Below, piece after piece: positions 34,290 to 43,315 of a stretch of 64,000 bases of DNA. Below the pieces are notes generated by a model that made no database searches, had not been told where the DNA came from, and saw nothing but the letters and a program-made list of their open reading frames with translations. Within the stretch, counting starts at the first letter, position 1. Every line of letters begins with the position of its first letter. Source of the stretch: Caballeronia sp. LZ062 (lineage in GTDB: Bacteria > Pseudomonadota > Gammaproteobacteria > Burkholderiales > Burkholderiaceae); the NCBI RefSeq assembly GCF_031450785.1, contig NZ_JARTWB010000002.1, positions 434,001 through 498,000 on the forward strand. Reading direction: 5' to 3'. A program made the position numbers and the translations under genes.

Positions 34290-35597
34290 TCAGGCGACGC
34301 GCACGCGCGAACGGCGCAGGAACGACGGAATCGACGTGACGATATCCGGCTTACCCTGATTACCCGCGATATACGGGCTCCACGGTTGCGCGCGGATCGC
34401 GGTCTTCGTCTTCCACACGACATTGAACTGACCGTCGCCGCGAATCTCGCCGATCATCACCGGCTTGTGCAGATGATGATTGCCATCCATCGTGAGCGTG
34501 AAGCCCGAAGGCGCGGCGAAGCTCTGGCCGATCATCGCGGTACGCACCTTGTCGACATCCGTGCTCTTCGCCTTCTCGACGGCCTGCTTCCACATGTGAA
34601 TGCCGACGAAGGTCGCTTCCATCGGATCGTTCGTCACGCGCTTGTCGCCGCCCGGCAGGTTCTGCGTCTTCACCCATTCGGCGAACTGCGTCTCGAACTT
34701 CTTGTTGTTCGGGTTCTTGACCGACATGAAGTAGTTCCATGCCGCGAGATGGCCGACGAGCGGCTTCGTGTCGATGCCGCGCAACTCTTCTTCGCCGACA
34801 GAGAATGCGACCACGGGCACGTCCGTCGCTTTCAGGCCTTGATTGCCGAGTTCCTTGTAGAACGGAACGTTCGAATCCCCGTTGATCGTCGAAACGACCG
34901 TGGTCTTTCCGCCTTGCGAGAAGGTCTTGATGTTCGCGACGATGGTCTGATAGTCGCTATGTCCGAACGGTGTGTAGACCTCCTGAATATCTGCATCCTT
35001 GACTCCCTTCGAATGGAGGAAGGCGCGCAGGATCTTGTTCGTCGTGCGCGGGTACACGTAGTCGGTGCCGAGCAGGAAGAAGCGTTTCGCGCTGCCGCCT
35101 TCCGGTCCCATCAGATACTCGACAGCGGGAATGGCCTGCTGATTCGGCGCGGCACCGGTATAGAACACGTTGCGCGACATCTCTTCGCCTTCGTATTGCA
35201 CGGGATAGAAGAGCAGGCCGTTGAGTTCCTCGAATACGGGCAGCACCGATTTGCGCGACACGGACGTCCAGCAGCCGAATACGCAGGCGACCTTGTCCTG
35301 CGTGAGCAGTTGACGCGCCTTCTCGGCGAAGAGCGGCCAGTTGGAAGCGGGATCGACGACGACGGCTTCGATCTGCCGGCCCATCACGCCGCCGTTCTTG
35401 TTGATATCGGCGATGGTCATGAGCGCGGTGTCCTTGAGCGATGTCTCGGAGATCGCCATGGTGCCGGAGAGCGAATGCAGCACGCCGACCTTGATCGGAC
35501 CGCTATCGGCGGCTTGCGCTTTCGAGATGGGAAGCTGGCCCGCGAGGGCGAGCGCGCCCGACATGGAGCCGAGCTTCAGCAGACTGCGTCGTTTTAT
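34290..35597 (-). CDS. urtA: Urea ABC transporter, substrate-binding protein UrtA (start at ATA inferred)
   Basis: A family-5 binding protein of about 435 residues. A twin-arginine-like signal KRRSLLKLGSMSGALALAG ends near KAQAA, then PIKVGVLHSLSGTMAISE, NPNNKKFETQFAEWV and NDPMEATFVGIHMWKQAVE are UrtA landmarks. The start codon is odd. A good Shine-Dalgarno AAGGGG (35607-35612) lies nine bases before ATA-AAA-CGA-CGC, where relatives would be expected to have ATG. The nearest upstream in-frame conventional start is a TTG at 35702, but it lies inside the sigma-54 -12 element and could not be translated from that promoter. I therefore place the start at the ATA (35597). Confidence 0.95.
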   Translation of the reverse strand: MKRRSLLKLGSMSGALALAGQLPISKAQAADSGPIKVGVLHSLSGTMAISETSLKDTALMTIADINKNGGVMGRQIEAVVVDPASNWPLFAEKARQLLTQDKVACVFGCWTSVSRKSVLPVFEELNGLLFYPVQYEGEEMSRNVFYTGAAPNQQAIPAVEYLMGPEGGSAKRFFLLGTDYVYPRTTNKILRAFLHSKGVKDADIQEVYTPFGHSDYQTIVANIKTFSQGGKTTVVSTINGDSNVPFYKELGNQGLKATDVPVVAFSVGEEELRGIDTKPLVGHLAAWNYFMSVKNPNNKKFETQFAEWVKTQNLPGGDKRVTNDPMEATFVGIHMWKQAVEKAKSTDVDKVRTAMIGQSFAAPSGFTLTMDGNHHLHKPVMIGEIRGDGQFNVVWKTKTAIRAQPWSPYIAGNQGKPDIVTSIPSFLRRSRVRVA

Positions 35598-35697
35598 TGA
35601 TGTGTTCCCCTTGCCGATATGTTTGTTTGCTCCGGTGTGGAGCAGAGATGAGGCGGGTCGTTTGGCGTGGTTGACGGCTGACCGGCGGGGAACGTTC

Positions 35698-35713
35698 TGC
35701 AAGGCCTATGCCA
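35698..35713 (-). promoter_or_regulatory. Sigma-54 (RpoN) promoter for urtA
   Basis: The minus strand reads TGGCATAGGCCTTGCA, matching TGGCACG-N4-TTGCW with a perfect -12 half, intact GG (35712-35711) and GC (35700-35699), and correct spacing. Predicted +1 is near 35687, leaving a leader of about 90 bases before the inferred urtA start. NtrC-like sites lie about 110-145 bases upstream. Confidence 0.8.
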
Positions 35714-35792
35714 ATGGGAGCTCTATCCAAGGCTGGCGGGGGTTTGCGGGATTTTTAGCCTGCTTTGGTCAGGCGAGGCGGGGCGCTGCGCG

Positions 35793-35838
35793 GATCGCGT
35801 TTGGTGCACGCGGGACGGGGCTTGCATTGTTACGGTGC
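35793..35838. promoter_or_regulatory. Predicted NtrC-binding sites upstream of urtA
   Basis: GCATTGTTACGGTGC (35824-35838) has two mismatches to GCAC-N5-TGGTGC. A second, weaker site (35793-35807) has a perfect TGGTGC half. Their centres are about 31 bases apart, three helical turns, and sit about 113 and 144 bases upstream of the predicted sigma-54 start. This suits cooperative NtrC dimers. The rest of 35598-35994 holds no gene. Confidence 0.55.
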
Positions 35839-35994
35839 GGGGGCGCGTTTTGTCGCGCGTGATGCTGAGAGAGGAGCGACTTTCCCGTGGCAGCAGGCGT
35901 CGCGTCGGTGCAGTGCATGCTGCCGCCCCGGCAACAAGTGGCGCAGGAGCCGACGCGAACCCACGTTCAGCGAAGAGGTACCCGACACATCCTT

Positions 35995-36771
35995 TCAAAC
36001 ACACCTTCCCCCATCCACCTCCAACGCCACCCCCGTAATGAACTCCGCCTCATCCGAAGCCAAATAAAGCGCTGCATTCGCAATATCCTGCGGCGTCGAC
36101 AACCTCCCCAGCGGAATGGTCGCGAGAAACTTCTGGCGGTTCGCCGGCGTGTCCTCCATGCCCATGAATTCGGAGAGCAACCCCGTTTCGCCCATCACCG
36201 GATTGATGCAGTTCACGCGAATACGGTCCGGGCCCAATTCCACCGCCAGCGCCTTGCTCGCGACGATCACCGCCGCCTTGCTGCCGTTGTACCAGACGAG
36301 TCCGGGGCGCGGCCGCACGCCCGCCGTCGACGCGATATTGATGAACGCACCGCCGCCTTGCTCGCGAAAATACGGCACGAACTGCTCGACGCTCCAGTAG
36401 ATGCTCTTCACGTTCACCGCGTACACGCGGTCGAATTCGGCCTCGGTGACATCCAGCACCGGCTTGTTACGGTGCGTCGTGCCCGCGTTGTTCACGACCA
36501 CCTGCACGCTGCCGAAGTCCTGAATCGCGGCATCGAAGAGCGCCTGCCAGTCGTCGCGCTTCGTGACGTCGCCCGTGACGGCGATCGCGCGTCCATGCGT
36601 CGCCGATGACGACGACCCAAGCGCGATCTCGCTCGCCACGCGCTCGGCCGCCGGGCCGTTCAGATCGTTGACCACCACGTTCGCGCCTTCGCGCGCAAAC
36701 GTCTTCGCAATGCCTTCGCCGAAACCCGAGCCCGCGCCCGTCACGATCACCGTTTTGCCTTGCAGTCGCAT
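35995..36771 (-). CDS. Short-chain dehydrogenase/reductase
   Basis: A 258-residue classical SDR. The cofactor motif is TGAGSGFG (11-18), NNAG is at 94-97, and the catalytic Ser148, Tyr161 and Lys165 are in NIASTAGVRPRPGLVWYNGSK. NDLNG after the second strand, with an acidic Asp, suggests NAD(H) preference. The C-terminus ITGVALEVDGGRCV is typical of FabG-like sugar or alcohol dehydrogenases. Substrate unknown. AAGGGAG precedes the ATG at 36771. It lies ten bases after the aldehyde dehydrogenase gene, so the pair probably performs two oxidation steps, alcohol to aldehyde to acid. Confidence 0.92.
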   Translation of the reverse strand: MRLQGKTVIVTGAGSGFGEGIAKTFAREGANVVVNDLNGPAAERVASEIALGSSSSATHGRAIAVTGDVTKRDDWQALFDAAIQDFGSVQVVVNNAGTTHRNKPVLDVTEAEFDRVYAVNVKSIYWSVEQFVPYFREQGGGAFINIASTAGVRPRPGLVWYNGSKAAVIVASKALAVELGPDRIRVNCINPVMGETGLLSEFMGMEDTPANRQKFLATIPLGRLSTPQDIANAALYLASDEAEFITGVALEVDGGRCV

Positions 36772-36781
36772 GTCGTCTCCC

Positions 36782-38221
36782 TTATCCGTGTTTGATGGCA
36801 ATAGTCTTGAGCGTCGTGAAGCCGTACAGCGCCTCGAAGCCTTTCTCGCGTCCGTGTCCCGAATGCTTGACGCCGCCGAACGGCAGCTCGACACCGCCGC
36901 CCGCCCCATAGTTGTTGATGAACACTTGCCCCGAGCGCACGCGGCGCGCAAGCCGCATTTGCCTGGCGCCGTCGCGTGTCCAGATACCGGCGACGAGGCC
37001 GTAGTCCGTGCCGTTGGCGAGCCGGAGCGCGTCGGCTTCGTCGTCGAAGGGCATCGCGGCGAGCACCGGGCCGAACACTTCCTCGCGCGCCAGTCGATGC
37101 GTCGGCGGCACGTCGCGCAAGAGCGTCGGCGCCTGATAGAAGCCTGCTTCGGGCGCTTCGGCGACGACTTCGCCATGCGCGGCCATCGCGATGCCGTCGT
37201 GCTGCGCATCGGAGAGAAAGTCCCACACGCGCTGCTGCTGCTTCGCGCTGATGAGCGGGCCGCAGTCGAGATCGAGCTTGCTCGGGCCGACCTTCAGCGC
37301 CGCGAACGCCTTTGATAACCGGTCGATCAGCGGCTCGTAAGCCGCGCGTTCGATTAGCACGCGGCTGCCCGCCGAGCACGTCTGTCCCGCGTTCTGCACG
37401 ATCGCCGCGACGAGCACGGGCAGGGCGGCGTCGAAATCGGCATCGGCGAACACGATCTGCGGTGACTTGCCGCCCAGTTCCAGCGTGACGGGCACATGAT
37501 TGTCGGCGGCCATCTTGGTCACGGCCGCGCCGGTCGCAGGGGAACCCGTGAACGAGATATGGTCGATGCCCGGATGACGCGCGAGCGCCGCGCCCGCTTC
37601 ATGGCCGTAGCCGGTGACGATGTTGAGCACGCCATCGGGCAGGCCCGCTTCGGCGGCGAGTTCGGCGACGCGCAACAGCGACAAACACGCGTCCTCGGCG
37701 GGCTTCACGACGCACGCGTTGCCCGTGGCCAGCGCCGCGCCGACGCTGCGTCCGAAAATCTGCAGCGGATAGTTCCACGGGACGATATGCCCGGTCACGC
37801 CGTGCGGCTCGCGAATCGTCAGCACGGTGAAGCCGGACTGATACGGCAGCGTCTCGCCGTGCAGTTTGTCGGCGGCGCCCGCGTAGAACTCGAAATAGCG
37901 CGCGATGCCGGTCGCGTCGGCGCGCGCCTGCTTGAGCGGCTTGCCGGTGTCGCGCGCTTCAATCTGCGCGATTTCCTCGTGGCACGCAGCGATCAGCATC
38001 GAGAGCCGCGCGAGAATGCGGCCGCGTTCGGCGGCGCTCGTCGCGCCCCAGACGCCGTCGTATGCGGCGCGCGCCGCGCTCACGGCGCGGTCGATGTCCG
38101 CGCTCGTGCCGCGCGCAAGCTCCGCGAACACTTGCCCGTCGGATGGATCGACCACCGGAATCGTCTCTCCGCCCGATGCGGCGATCCATCGGTTGCCGAT
38201 GAAATGCTTCGCTTCCTCCAT
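36782..38221 (-). CDS. Aldehyde dehydrogenase (NAD(P)-dependent)
   Basis: A 479-residue ALDH-superfamily enzyme. Catalytic residues are Asn150 in VPWNYP, Glu248 in LELGGKSPQ and Cys282 in QNAGQTCSAGSR. GSPATGAAV is the cofactor loop, and the C-terminal PFGGVKHSGHGREKG is standard. The family is broad (betaine, gamma-aminobutyraldehyde and other aldehydes), and the substrate is not clear from sequence. I chose the ATG at 38221, with AAGGAG eight bases before it, over a start ten codons upstream. It is co-transcribed with the SDR. Confidence 0.93.
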   Translation of the reverse strand: MEEAKHFIGNRWIAASGGETIPVVDPSDGQVFAELARGTSADIDRAVSAARAAYDGVWGATSAAERGRILARLSMLIAACHEEIAQIEARDTGKPLKQARADATGIARYFEFYAGAADKLHGETLPYQSGFTVLTIREPHGVTGHIVPWNYPLQIFGRSVGAALATGNACVVKPAEDACLSLLRVAELAAEAGLPDGVLNIVTGYGHEAGAALARHPGIDHISFTGSPATGAAVTKMAADNHVPVTLELGGKSPQIVFADADFDAALPVLVAAIVQNAGQTCSAGSRVLIERAAYEPLIDRLSKAFAALKVGPSKLDLDCGPLISAKQQQRVWDFLSDAQHDGIAMAAHGEVVAEAPEAGFYQAPTLLRDVPPTHRLAREEVFGPVLAAMPFDDEADALRLANGTDYGLVAGIWTRDGARQMRLARRVRSGQVFINNYGAGGGVELPFGGVKHSGHGREKGFEALYGFTTLKTIAIKHG

Positions 38222-38300
38222 GCGCGTCTCCTTGTCGGTTCGTTCGCTCACTGTTGGTCGAATCGATGATCCAGCACCCGGGCCGCAGGGCGCCTTTGGC

Positions 38301-38306
38301 TATAAT
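38301..38306 (+). promoter_or_regulatory. Predicted -10 box (TATAAT) for ppa
   Basis: A perfect TATAAT lies 104 bases before the ppa ATG, in the gap after the divergent aldehyde dehydrogenase gene. No good -35 is seen. Confidence 0.45.
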
Positions 38307-38410
38307 GCCTGAGTGTCTCACCTCGCAGCGCCCGCGTCCCATTCGTGACGCGTCCCAACGCGCCGCACGCAATTTCCCGGTTTCCGAACTCAACTTCTCA
38401 GAGAGTGCTC

Positions 38411-38938
38411 ATGAGCTTCAACAACGTACCTCCCGGCCGTGATCTCCCGCAGGATTTCAACGTCATCATCGAAATTCCCGCGCAAAGCGATCCGGTCAAA
38501 TACGAAGCGGACAAGGACATGGGCCTGCTCGTCGTCGATCGTTTCATCGGCACCGGCATGCGCTATCCGGCCAACTACGGCTTCATTCCGCAGACGCTGT
38601 CGGGCGACGGCGATCCGGTCGACGTGCTCGTCATCACGCCGTATCCGCTGCTCGCGGGTTCGGTGGTGCGCGCACGCGCGCTCGGCATGTTGCAGATGAC
38701 GGACGAATCGGGCGTGGACGCGAAGCTCGTCGCCGTGCCGCACGACAAGGTCTGCCCGATGACGGCAAACCTCAAGTCCGTGGACGACGTGCCCGAATTC
38801 CTGAAGGATCAGATCAAGCACTTCTTCGAGCAATACAAGGCGCTCGAAAAGGGCAAGTGGGTGAAGGTGGAAGGCTGGGCGGGCATCGAAGCCGCGCACA
38901 AGGAAATCACCGAAGGCATCGCGAATTACAAGAAGTAA
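38411..38938 (+). CDS. ppa: Inorganic pyrophosphatase (family I)
   Basis: A 175-residue cytosolic enzyme hydrolysing pyrophosphate. Landmarks are [21 protein letters not shown], split over residues 15-35, [24 protein letters not shown] (51-74), which carries the DGDPVD metal-binding aspartates, and [10 protein letters not shown] with the active-site Lys. Length matches the hexameric bacterial enzyme. The ATG at 38411 is chosen because the preceding 22 codons lack family similarity. Confidence 0.98.
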   Translation: MSFNNVPPGRDLPQDFNVIIEIPAQSDPVKYEADKDMGLLVVDRFIGTGMRYPANYGFIPQTLSGDGDPVDVLVITPYPLLAGSVVRARALGMLQMTDESGVDAKLVAVPHDKVCPMTANLKSVDDVPEFLKDQIKHFFEQYKALEKGKWVKVEGWAGIEAAHKEITEGIANYKK

Positions 38939-38965
38939 GCGCGCGTTTTTCCGCGTTGTGATCAG

Positions 38966-39005
38966 ACGCCGCCGTCCGTTCGCCGGGCGCGCGGCGTTTT
39001 GTTTT
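38966..39005. terminator. Terminator between ppa and GIY-YIG gene
   Basis: ACGCCGC (38966-38972) pairs with GCGGCGT (38991-38997), with further internal pairing, followed by TTTTGTTTT. It lies between convergent genes. Confidence 0.75.
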
Positions 39006-39023
39006 GATGCGGCGCGAAGCGGA

Positions 39024-39323
39024 TCAGCCGTTTTCCGCGCTCTCCGGTTCTGCGCGCGGCAGGACCGATTCCAACGTGCGCTCGCCCGCGACCAACGCGC
39101 GCTTCTGCTGCACCGGCAGGCGCTTGACCCAGTACTCGGCGCGCGACGCCTCCGATCTTCCCGCCACCTCGAACGATGCCACCACGCGCAGCGGCTTCTT
39201 CGCCCGCGTATAGCGGGCGCCCTTGCCGCTCGCGTGCGCGGTGAAGCGCGCTTCGACATCCGTCGCGATGCCGGTGTAGAGACTGCCGTCGTCGCATTCG
39301 ATCAGATAGAGAAACCACGGCAT
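39024..39323 (-). CDS. GIY-YIG domain protein (YhbQ/SLX1-like)
   Basis: A 99-residue single-domain protein. FLYLIECDDGSLYTGIATDVEARFTAH, split over residues 4-30, contains the GIY-YIG equivalents (L-Y-L and Y-T-G) with the catalytic Arg in EARF. RAEYWVKRLPVQQKRALV is the second landmark. Small bacterial members are putative DNA nucleases of unclear role. The ATG at 39323 immediately follows an in-frame GTG, so the start could be one codon earlier. The protein is convergent with ppa. Confidence 0.9.
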   Translation of the reverse strand: MPWFLYLIECDDGSLYTGIATDVEARFTAHASGKGARYTRAKKPLRVVASFEVAGRSEASRAEYWVKRLPVQQKRALVAGERTLESVLPRAEPESAENG

Positions 39324-39471
39324 CACGTGTTTTCATGGCTTGCAGACTGGATGCCGCGCATTATCGCCGATGCAGCCGCGCGAGCGCGCCGACGCCTTCG
39401 CGCGACTTGCGCGAGAATAGCCGCTTTCGGGCGCGCGAGCGCCCATCGGTCCATTCTGCGAGGGTGCCTGT

Positions 39472-40614
39472 TTGAATCGCGAGATCGAAATTCATGTCGT
39501 CGATACGCTCGACGACATTCCGGCCGACGACTGGAACCGGCTCGCCGGCGACAATCCGTTCGTGCGGCACGGCTTTTTGTCCGCGTTGCAAGAGACGCAA
39601 TGCGCGGCGAAGCGCACCGGCTGGCGCGCGCATCATCTGATTCTGGAGCGCGGCGGGCAGTTCGCGGGCGCGATGCCGCTTTATCTCAAGTCGCATTCGC
39701 GCGGCGAATACGTGTTCGATCACGCCTGGGCCGACGCCTTCGAGCGTCACGGCCTGCGCTATTACCCGAAGGCGCTTTCAGCAGTGCCGTTCTCGCCTGT
39801 GACGGGGCCGCGGCTCATTGCCGCCGAGCACGAGGACCGCGTGTTGCTGGCGCGCGGCGCAATCGAGTTGACGCGGCGGCTCGACATCTCGTCGCTGCAC
39901 GTTTTGTTTCCGCACGCGCAGGACATCGAGGCGCTCACGGACGCTGGCTACATGCTGCGCGAGGGCGTGCAGTTCCACTGGGAGAACCTTCCCGGCGACG
40001 GTTATGCGGACTTCGACGCGTTCCTCGCGACGATGAGCCACGACAAGCGCAAGAAGGTCAAGCAGGATCGCCGCCGCGTGATGGAGGCGGGCGTCACCTA
40101 CACGTGGCTGCGCGGCGAGCAAATCGACGCGCGCGCGCTCGACTTCTTCTACGACTGCTACGAAAACACGTACCGCGAGCACTGGAACGCGCCGTATCTG
40201 TCGCGCGATTTCTTCGGCCGCATTCATGCGAATGCGCCCGACAGCATGCTGCTCGTGATCGCCGAAGCGGACGGCCAGCGGCTCGCGTGCGCGCTCAACA
40301 TGATCGGCGGCGACGTCATGTATGGCCGCTACTGGGGCACGCGCGAGTTCGTTTCAGGGCTGCACTTCGAGACGTGCTACATGCAGGGCATCGCGTATTG
40401 CGTCGAGCACCGGCTCGCGCGCTTCGAAGGCGGCGCGCAGGGCGTGCACAAGATGTCGCGCGGGCTGTTGCCGACGCCGACGTGGTCCGCGCACTGGATC
40501 GCGGACGAGCGGTTCCGGGAAGCCATCGCCGAGTTCCTCGACGCCGAAACCGAAGCGATGGATCAGCATATCGAAGAACTGGAAGCGCATACGCCGTTCC
40601 GGAAAAAGGGTTAG
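39472..40614 (+). CDS. GNAT/FemAB-like acyltransferase, COG3146 family
   Basis: A 380-residue protein of the COG3146 type, annotated elsewhere as peptidogalycan biosynthesis or GNAT family. It shows two tandem acyltransferase-like halves: NPFVRHGFLSALQETQCAA with GAMPLYLKSHSRGEYVFDHAWADAF, then FLATMSHDKRKKVKQDRRRV and FETCYMQGIAYCVEHRLARFEGGAQG. Substrates are not established. Translation probably starts at TTG 39472, which begins the conserved part. No hydrophobic segments are present, so it is cytosolic. It precedes nadE by 71 bases on the same strand. Confidence 0.85.
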   Translation: MNREIEIHVVDTLDDIPADDWNRLAGDNPFVRHGFLSALQETQCAAKRTGWRAHHLILERGGQFAGAMPLYLKSHSRGEYVFDHAWADAFERHGLRYYPKALSAVPFSPVTGPRLIAAEHEDRVLLARGAIELTRRLDISSLHVLFPHAQDIEALTDAGYMLREGVQFHWENLPGDGYADFDAFLATMSHDKRKKVKQDRRRVMEAGVTYTWLRGEQIDARALDFFYDCYENTYREHWNAPYLSRDFFGRIHANAPDSMLLVIAEADGQRLACALNMIGGDVMYGRYWGTREFVSGLHFETCYMQGIAYCVEHRLARFEGGAQGVHKMSRGLLPTPTWSAHWIADERFREAIAEFLDAETEAMDQHIEELEAHTPFRKKG

Positions 40615-40685
40615 AACTGCGATAATCGTCGCGGCTCTTTTCATGTCAAAAACAACGCTCCCACGCGCCGAAGGCAACGACGACC

Positions 40686-42740
40686 ATGAGCACGAACTTC
40701 TTCAATCTATACAGTCACGACTTTGCGCGCGTCGCGGTCGCGATTCCCAACTGCAAGGTCGCCGATCCCGCCTTCAACGCGGCGGGGACCATCGAACTCG
40801 CGAAGCAGGCGGCGGCGCGCGGCGCGGTGCTCGTCGCGTTTCCGGAACTGGGGTTGTCCGCGTATAGCTGCGACGATCTCTTTCATCAGCGCGCCTTGCT
40901 CGACGCCTGCAAAGACGCGCTGCAAAGCATCGTCGATGCATCGAAGTCGCTCAAGATCGCGCTGATCGTCGGCATGCCGCTGCACATCGAGCACAAGCTC
41001 TTCAATTGCGCGGTCGTGATCGCGGACGGCGTCATTCGCGGCGTCGTGCCGAAAAGCTATCTGCCGAACTACGGCGAGTTCTACGAAGCGCGGCAGTTCA
41101 GTCCAGCCGATGCCGCGACCACGCATACCGTCACGCTCTGCGGACAGGAAGCGCCGTTCGGCGCGTCGCTGCTGTTTCAGATCAGGAATCTGCCGCTTTT
41201 CCGCTTCCACGTCGAAATCTGCGAGGACGTGTGGGTGCCCATTCCGCCGTCGTCGTTCGCGGCGCTCGCGGGGGCAACGGTGCTCGTCAATCTCTCGGCG
41301 TCAAATATCGTCGTGGGCAAGTCGGCGTATCGGCATCAGCTTGTCGGGCAGCAGTCGGCGCGGTGTATCGCCGCCTATCTGTACACATCGGCGGGCGAGG
41401 GCGAATCGACCACGGATCTCGCGTGGGACGGTCAGGGCCTCATCTACGAAAACGGTGAGATGCTCGCGGAATCCGAGCGGTTCTCGGGCGAGTCGCACAT
41501 TATCTTCGCCGACGTCGATCTCGAGCGGCTGTCGCGCGAGCGCATGCGGCAAACCACGTTCGGGCGATCGACGCAGCGGCATGCCGACGAAGTCGCGCAG
41601 TTCCGCGTCGTCGAATTCGATTTGCCCGCGCCCGTTGACGACACCTTGCCGCTTGAACGGCGCGTGCAGCGTTTCCCCTATGTGCCGGCGGATGCCGCCC
41701 GCCGCGACGCGCGATGCAACGAGGTCTACAACATCCAGGTGCAGGCGCTGCTGCAACGGCTGCGCTCGTCGGGCATCTCGAAGGTCGTTATCGGCGTATC
41801 CGGCGGGCTCGACTCGACGCATGCACTGCTCGTGTGCGCGAAAGCAATGGACCGCCTCGGCTTGCCGCGCTCTAACATCCTCGCCTACACGATGCCCGGC
41901 TTCGCGACGAGCGAGCGCACGCTCAGGCAAGCGCGCGAGTTGATGGACGTGATCGGCTGCACGGCGGAAGAAATCGACATTCGTCCGAGCTGCACGCAGA
42001 TGCTCGCCGATATCGGCCATCCGCACAGCGAGGACAACCAGCAGTACGACATCACCTACGAGAACGTGCAGGCCGGGGAACGCACGAGCCATCTCTTCAG
42101 GCTCGCGAATTTTCATAACGCGATCGTCGTCGGAACGGGCGATCTCAGCGAACTTGCGCTCGGATGGTGCACCTACGGCGTCGGCGATCACATGTCGCAC
42201 TACAACGTGAACGCGAGCGTGCCGAAGACGCTCATCACGCATCTGGTGCGGTGGGTCGCGGAGTCGGGACAGATCGGCGATGCGGGCAGCGACGTGCTCG
42301 AAAACGTCCTCGCTACCGATATCAGCCCCGAGCTGATTCCCGGCAAGGCGAGCGGCGCGCTCGAACAGAAGACGGAGAGCGTGATCGGCCCGTACGAGTT
42401 GCAGGACTTCAATTTGTACTACACGGTTCGCTTCGGTTTCGCGCCGTCGAAGGTCGCGTTTCTCGCGTTCACGGCTTGGCGCGACCGCGAGGCGGGCGCG
42501 TGGCCGGAAGGTCCGAACGTCGCGCGCAATCAGTACGGCCTCGCGGACATCCGCAAGAATCTGCGCATCTTCCTCGACCGGTTTTTCCGCACGAGCCAGT
42601 TCAAGCGTTCGTGCATACCGAATGCACCGAAGGTGGGCTCGGGCGGCTCGCTTTCACCGCGCGGCGACTGGCGCGCGCCGAGCGATTCGCAGGCGACGGT
42701 GTGGCTCAACGATCTCGAACGCGTTCCGGAGAGCGAGTGA
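40686..42740 (+). CDS. nadE: Glutamine-dependent NAD+ synthetase
   Basis: A 684-residue two-domain enzyme making NAD from deamido-NAD. The N-terminal glutaminase of the nitrilase family has the triad Glu54 ([10 protein letters not shown]), Lys123 ([14 protein letters not shown]) and Cys179 ([10 protein letters not shown]). The C-terminal synthetase has the pyrophosphate loop SGGLDS (372-377) and [16 protein letters not shown]. Length matches the long NadE known from Mycobacterium. It is followed at 122 bases by the PII gene, a recurrent arrangement in Burkholderia. Confidence 0.97.
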   Translation: MSTNFFNLYSHDFARVAVAIPNCKVADPAFNAAGTIELAKQAAARGAVLVAFPELGLSAYSCDDLFHQRALLDACKDALQSIVDASKSLKIALIVGMPLHIEHKLFNCAVVIADGVIRGVVPKSYLPNYGEFYEARQFSPADAATTHTVTLCGQEAPFGASLLFQIRNLPLFRFHVEICEDVWVPIPPSSFAALAGATVLVNLSASNIVVGKSAYRHQLVGQQSARCIAAYLYTSAGEGESTTDLAWDGQGLIYENGEMLAESERFSGESHIIFADVDLERLSRERMRQTTFGRSTQRHADEVAQFRVVEFDLPAPVDDTLPLERRVQRFPYVPADAARRDARCNEVYNIQVQALLQRLRSSGISKVVIGVSGGLDSTHALLVCAKAMDRLGLPRSNILAYTMPGFATSERTLRQARELMDVIGCTAEEIDIRPSCTQMLADIGHPHSEDNQQYDITYENVQAGERTSHLFRLANFHNAIVVGTGDLSELALGWCTYGVGDHMSHYNVNASVPKTLITHLVRWVAESGQIGDAGSDVLENVLATDISPELIPGKASGALEQKTESVIGPYELQDFNLYYTVRFGFAPSKVAFLAFTAWRDREAGAWPEGPNVARNQYGLADIRKNLRIFLDRFFRTSQFKRSCIPNAPKVGSGGSLSPRGDWRAPSDSQATVWLNDLERVPESE

Positions 42741-42786
42741 TCGCAATTCGCATTCAACCCGGCCCGATGACTCGATGAAAGGCAGC

Positions 42787-42792
42787 TAGAAT
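42787..42792 (+). promoter_or_regulatory. Possible -10 box (TAGAAT) for the PII gene
   Basis: TAGAAT lies 70 bases before the PII start, after the nadE stop. There is no sigma-54 motif here, so this PII gene is more glnB-like than glnK-like in regulation. Confidence 0.35.
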
Positions 42793-42831
42793 CGAAGTCA
42801 TCGGTCGCGCGAGCGACGACACTTTCCCTGA

Positions 42832-43200
<369 letters not shown>

Positions 43201-43223
43201 TCGTCCGGCACTTCTCGCATCCC

Positions 43224-43254
43224 ACGCCCGCTCACCGTAGCGGGCGTTTCTTTT
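43224..43254 (+). terminator. Rho-independent terminator after the PII gene
   Basis: ACGCCCGCT (43224-43232) and AGCGGGCGT (43239-43247) form a 9-bp stem with a six-base loop, followed by TTCTTTTC. Confidence 0.88.
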
Positions 43255-43289
43255 CGGCTTCCGCGCATCTCCTGCTAACATCGACTGCC

Positions 43290-43295
43290 TATAAT
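43290..43295 (+). promoter_or_regulatory. Predicted -10 box (TATAAT) for the antiporter gene
   Basis: A TATAAT lies 20 bases before the antiporter ATG, with AAGGATC between as ribosome site. The leader would be very short. No clear -35. Confidence 0.4.
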
Positions 43296-43315
43296 ATTTC
43301 TGTAAGGATCTGTCG

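Noticed and set aside
35598..35702. urtA start at TTG 35702
   Set aside because: The TTG is part of the sigma-54 -12 element (TTGCA), has no Shine-Dalgarno, and would add 35 residues before the Tat-like signal.
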